64,000 nt of DNA, from the NCBI GenBank assembly GCA_009792885.1, contig WMCF01000055.1, positions 3,624,890-3,688,889 of the forward strand. Direction: 5' to 3'. This document shows, in pieces, positions 58,889 to 64,000 of this stretch. Under the pieces are notes generated by a model. That model had not been told where the DNA came from, did not search any database, and worked only from the letters and a program-made list of their open reading frames with translations. The position numbers were made by a program, and so were the translations under genes. Each line of letters starts with the position of its first letter. Position 1 is the first letter of the stretch. This DNA is from Eremophila alpestris peregrina. Taxonomy: Eukaryota; Chordata; Aves; Passeriformes; Alaudidae.

Positions 58889-61800
58889 AGAGCAAAAGCA
58901 TTCATAGGTCAAGACCAAGACAGTTTAAGAACTGAAGGAAAACGTGAGAGTGGAGATGAAAGACAGCCAAATCACTCAGCAAATCTCAGAAGCCAAACCC
59001 TCTCTTAACTGACAAAATTAAGGAATATATTTACCAAGCTGTAGTTTTTACGTGGTAAAAGCTTTGTGAAGGACACCATACTACATCTTACCACACATGG
59101 GATTTTTGAAGGATAAGGTATGAGGGGAAAAAAGCATTTGATTCAGAAAGAAATACATTTGAATATTCTCGTCCATGTGATGAGATGGCAAAGTCAGTCA
59201 TCGTATTGTCAGGTTCAAACAACACCACCAAGGTCATTTAGAAGGAAACAATGCCATTTGAATCTGAACAATCCCAAATACAATTAGAAACTATTTTAAA
59301 ACTGCATCAATACCAAGAGCAGAGCTACTAACAGCATAGAAAAACTTGTTTCCAGCCATCTGCCTAGTGTGTAGTTTGATAGATTCTTGGAGATGGTTAA
59401 GGAGAAAACTCCCTAGATACAACAGCATTGATCTGTTAAGCTCTAAACCAACTTACAGAATTCCTCCAAAATTAAATTTGAAGTCCACACAATATATAAA
59501 TTCATTCAATTAATTCAATCAAGCAAGCTAATTCTGTCTTCTATTCACATGGTTGTTTTTTTCCTTTATGACCTCCAGCAAACTTGCAATAATTTGTCTG
59601 AAAAAATAATTTCTTCAATTCAACTTAAAAACATTATCTCCCTCCTCATTTGGGCTTTCTCACATCTGACTGCTGCCAGATGTTACAGGTAGAGGCAGAC
59701 AGAACATGCCATCTGCACTTCTGAATGTCTCAGACACGTCCTAACAAGCTGTTGGCTTCATCTGAACATTAATGGCTGATGGCAGCACAGCAGGTGCAGT
59801 GGAGGACCAGTGGGAAATGTGCTGAGAAGCCCAAAATGGGCTCAGTATTTAAGTGCTAGATGAAAGCTGGGACTTGTAAAAAACTCAGGACAGATTAAAA
59901 GACATTGAGAACACAGTTTCAATTGTGACTTTCATTTCCAAATAATCCTACATGGTGTTAAGTTTTTAAACGTAAAATCTTAGTCTATTGCACTTCACAG
60001 ATGTAGGAAATCAGAAACATAATTACCAGGATGTTTCTAAACTCAAGTGCATGTTAATAGCTTGCTTGACATGCTGCAGAAAGATCCAACAGCATCAACT
60101 GGGAGATGGCAGGAGACAAAGATGACTACATACACACTTGTACAAAGATAGACATTCCTCAGCTGGCTTTAAAATACAAAGCTACTGCAGATAAAGGGCA
60201 TTACAATTCTGTGCTATTTCTAAGCAAACATTTCAGGCAGAAGTGCACAAGGCCCTACCCAACATAAACAGCATAACATCAAATCTTGGGAGGTTTTAAA
60301 TCACAGTGTATGAACTATTTTCTTCTACGAGGTTGTAACTAAAGTCAATAAGCATGGCAAAAACAACTCACTTTATTATTGATGTATCAATGTCACTTTT
60401 TATTACTGCTATCCTTCAATCCCTCTGTAACTAGTATCACTTGTTACTTTGGTTTGCAATAATTAACCTCCTCCCCAGAGTTCATACCAAAGTATCTCAC
60501 CACAGTATGTTAGAGAAAGAGTTAAAAACTTCAGTTCCTCTTAAAAATCATCAAATATATTCCATAGGTCTCCAGAGAAATGATGCAGGCTTTTCTCTGA
60601 GAGTTTTCCACTGTCAGTAGTCCATTACATATAGCAAATCACATCTGAATTCTGCTGACATATCACCAAAGCCTCTTCTTGTCAGTGTACCTGTATCCAC
60701 TGTGGATGAAATGTTCTTAGAGAATGAACAAATGGATAAAACTGATCCCTCTTATAACTCTCTTAAATGCCTGAGATTAACACCGTGAACTATGTGGAGA
60801 AATCCCAACTGTGTTATCTGATATGCAATGTTTGCATTCCTTTACCAGCAATTGAACCAAGACCTACTCATTTCACACAGAGAAAACTGTTTGTTTTTAA
60901 AGATCAGTGCAAATAGTTTCCCTAAAAGGCTGAAGTTACCATAACTCACTGTTCTCTGACCTTACCAACTACCTAGCACAGCTGTAAGAAAATAAGTTCA
61001 CATCAGAGCCATAATTCTAAAGGTCTTTGTATGCCTACAAATCTTCATCAGAGAATGGGAAAGACATAGGAATAAAAAAAAGGCTAGATGCAAATGTGGT
61101 GAACAGTGATGTTCCCGATCATTTTTTGCTCAAATTTCCACTCATTAAAAATTTAATGACTCTCTACCATTGCCTCTCAGTTTCTAAATTAATTTCAAGT
61201 TTCTCTCAAACACGCCAGATAAATTCTAACTCAGTCAATGAACTTTGTGCTGCTCTCCCAGAAAAAGGCAAAGTGCCAGTGACAGAGCACCCATAGATCC
61301 CTCCCCACTGCCACAACACCACACCCAGGAACAACAGCCAGCAACAAATGCCACCCCTGGGCACACTGCCAGCAGTGTCTCACCTGATGTACATGCATGC
61401 ACACACTCCAGGCACACACAAGCAAGTTCAGACCAATCACTGAGATGTGGTACTGGTGGACTAATGAAGTTATCTGGTTTGCTTTGCTGAAGGGAAGGTG
61501 AAGATCACACCAGGCTCCATCTGTTCTACATCATCCAAGTGCTTCATCAACCAACACAGCACCAAAATGCTGGAGGACTCTTAAGTCAAACCCTTCAAAC
61601 AAGGGGGAACTAGATAAAAATCTCCATCACAACAGCCAAAAGGTTTGGAATCTGTTGCTTGCTTTCCCCATTTAGTATTTTTTTTATTAAACCATGACCA
61701 ATACCTTAAATTCTATTCTGTACTCCCTTGAATACCTAAAGTAAATAAGGACTTCTATTAAACAAACAAGGAGGATTAATTTCCCAGCCACAGAAAATCC

Positions 61801-64000
61801 CAGGTGTTCTCCAAGTGGAACAGAAAAAAAACTTGTGTTTTGTTTGGTCTGGGTTTTGGTTTTTTTTGCTTTTTTGTTTGTTTTGTTGTTTGTTTGGGGG
61901 TGGTTTTTGTGTTTGTTTGGTTGTTGTTTTAAAGTTTAAACTCCCTAAAGCTTTCAACTACAAAATACCTCATTCAGTAACCTAAAGCTTTGGCTGCCTG
62001 TATGCCTAACCATTTCTCAACACTTAATTGAGCAGCACACAAATTGAGAGGACAGACTGCTAATTCTTTAAATCATGGTTAGATTTACTAATGCCAATAG
62101 CTCCATTAGAGTCAATGAAAGCATTTCTTTGAGGGTAGTTCATGGGATTTGCTTACTTTTCTTTCAGACAGATAAGGGTGAAACAGAATCATTAACTTCA
62201 AAATAGCTCCATAGGGTGTCAGGGATATGAAGTAGATCCATTGTTGAACATTACATTTTCTGACTCTTGCCTTTATTATCCTTTGAATAATTTAATAAAA
62301 CCCTTGAAAGCCTGTTCCATTAAACAGCTAACTTTCACATTGTTAGTTCCTTGGATAACTGAAAGGCTAAATGTAATATGAGCTACAGGTAGTTTTGAAA
62401 AAATGTTCATTTCTTTATGTTGACACTCACAAACTCTGTCAACAGAGATCTATACAGCCTACATTATGAAATACAGTATTAATAGTAGATTTGAGTTCAG
62501 CAGCAAAAAACCACTGCTATTAATTGTAACCTGATACTGAATTAAGGGGGATTAGGCTCTTAAATGTTAAGATTTTTACCTCAATAATATTTGCTATGTT
62601 TCTTTCCACATGTTCAAGTTAAAATATACTTTGAATTTTGCAGAAATACAGATATTTTCCTCCAACTGAATCAATATTAAGGCAGGTATCAGTCATCATC
62701 TATAGAAAAAGTTTGAGCCCAAATGAACAAAGGCAAAACAGGTCCCGATTCCTACCAAGGAACAGGATCAAACAGGAATAGCATTATTCCTTCTTTCTCC
62801 CTTAAAAAAGTCTTACAGTCTATATATCATCATTAGTGAAGTGGGAAAAAAAGGGTACCAAAATATCCCCCCACACTTTCTTTAATCATCTAAAAAAGTC
62901 ATCACATAAGCATTATTCATTCAAAAACTGTCTCTTTTTTAACAGCCTGGGGCTAAAGGGAGATACAGATGGAAGAAAGTTAACAGAACAATCTACAGAG
63001 AGGAACTCATCATGCAAAGTACTGTTTCAAAGGAAATAAAGGATATGGAAAGAGCATTCTGCACTTGATCCACTGCTAAATATAGGCTGGAAGATAGCCA
63101 TTTAAATGCATTTATTCCTATTTATATGCACATATATGCCAATTACTTCTGTAAATTTGTTTCCAAATCAAGCAGCTTTGTAGGATCGTACTTGCACTAA
63201 AAATGTGAGAAGGTTAAAAAGTTTCTAGGGTGGCATTTTCTTTCACCTAGTGATTTACTTAAACAGTCCAAGATATTGGATCTCTTTTTAAGTGTTAGTT
63301 ATGAACATTCTTCAACATAATTATCTTTATGAACTGAACTGTTGCAACATCTTTGAATATTTAACCAGTAGCAAAGATCTGGCTTTTGAGAACACAGCTA
63401 TGTGACATCTCCACTGTCATAGCAGCAATATGCATAGTACCAAATCATGCCACCTTTCCAAGTTCTGTGTGTCCAAACAAAGCCTAGAAAAATCTAAACT
63501 GAAGAACCCAATGTTCAAAAGGAATGTTGCTGAGTAAAATATTTCATATGTAATATACATTTCACTATTAGAATTGAGATATAAATCCCCCTACTGCTGC
63601 CAAAGACTACCACAAAGTCACTGCCAATCCGTGCCAATGCCTATTGAAAGCTCTGCTGTGCTACCAGCTCAGAGCTCAGTATCTCCTATGTTCTTCCACA
63701 TCAAAAGTGACATTGTTAGAGTAAAATTCTTACACTTGAGTGAGGTCAATCTACAAAGCACAGGCATATACAGATAGCATAATCTGCAATTATTTAGCCA
63801 GTGTTAAAATTTAGCCCTTTCTTTTAGAGACAGAGTACTGATCTGACTGGCAAGAATAATGATTGAGGCAGTACAATTATGTATCCTAAAAACTTAAGTT
63901 AGAGAAGACCCCTGCTAATAAGGAACTGCAGCATTGTGAGCTTGTTAAGTTGTTTTAAGTTATTTTCCCCATGGACCATCCCAGCTCCCCCCTTTCCCAC
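58889..64000. other. Anonymous AT-rich sequence to the window end
   Basis: No gene or mobile element is recognised. The main structure is the T/G-rich tract at 61830-61935. A GC-richer patch at 61250-61420 gives short frames on both strands (up to 89 codons) with no known family. The last 100 bases show nothing notable. Confidence 0.5.
61830..61935 (+). repeat. T/G-rich low-complexity tract (TTTG-type)
   Basis: About 105 bases almost free of A and C, built from TTTG, TTTTG, GGTTTT and T-run units. It is the longest of several such tracts. The minus-strand frame at 61736-61957, rich in Lys, Asn and Gln, is its product and not a gene. Confidence 0.85.

Noticed and set aside
1..64000. CRISPR array, operons, prokaryotic mobile elements or defence systems
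   Set aside because: There are no regularly spaced identical repeats and no dense coding. The LTRs and the composition indicate vertebrate nuclear DNA.
1..64000. tRNA or rRNA genes
   Set aside because: No GGTTCGAATCC-type B box with a paired A box, and no rRNA core sequences were seen on either strand by eye. tRNAscan-SE and Infernal would settle this.

Overview
This window reads as non-coding vertebrate nuclear DNA, most likely from a songbird. It is AT-rich throughout. It has no bacterial-style gene packing, no operons and no long open reading frame: the longest ATG-to-stop run I weighed is about 145 codons and looks like nothing known. It also holds no exon, tRNA, rRNA or small-RNA gene that I can support. 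The bird call rests on several retroviral LTR families that I recognise from memory as common in passerine genomes, plus one short relic of the avian LINE CR1. I could not run a database search, so family names are kept at class level.

The clear features are endogenous-retrovirus LTRs. Four are well bounded by TG...CA ends and perfect target-site duplications: 5047-5778 (732 bp, duplication GTGCT), 39275-39721 (447 bp, CACT), 47159-47879 (721 bp, GAAACT) and 57530-58160 (631 bp, GCCCA). Duplications of 5, 4, 6 and 5 bp match the ERVL, ERV1, ERVK and ERVL classes. No coding retroviral interior remains at these loci; each looks like a solo LTR. A fifth LTR (32084-32434) has good ends but no intact duplication. 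Older, worn copies lie at 34190-34480, 38509-39067, 39950-40473, 40693-40902, 55152-55685 and 58536-58888.

Layout: 1-5041 is anonymous AT-rich sequence with an A30 tract; 5047-5778 is a solo LTR; 5784-32083 is about 26 kb with no recognisable repeat except short low-complexity tracts; 32084-34480 holds two LTR pieces; 38509-40902 is a dense pile of four LTRs; 47159-47879 is the ERVK LTR; 53000-53042 is the CR1 relic; 55152-58888 holds three LTRs; the remainder to 64000 is anonymous.

No previously undescribed system is visible. The most useful second looks are the LTR pile with its 14-bp perfect hairpin, the datable solo LTRs, a few perfect hairpins in unique sequence, a G-quadruplex motif, and the long repeat-poor interval, which could hold regulatory elements or introns of a large gene.
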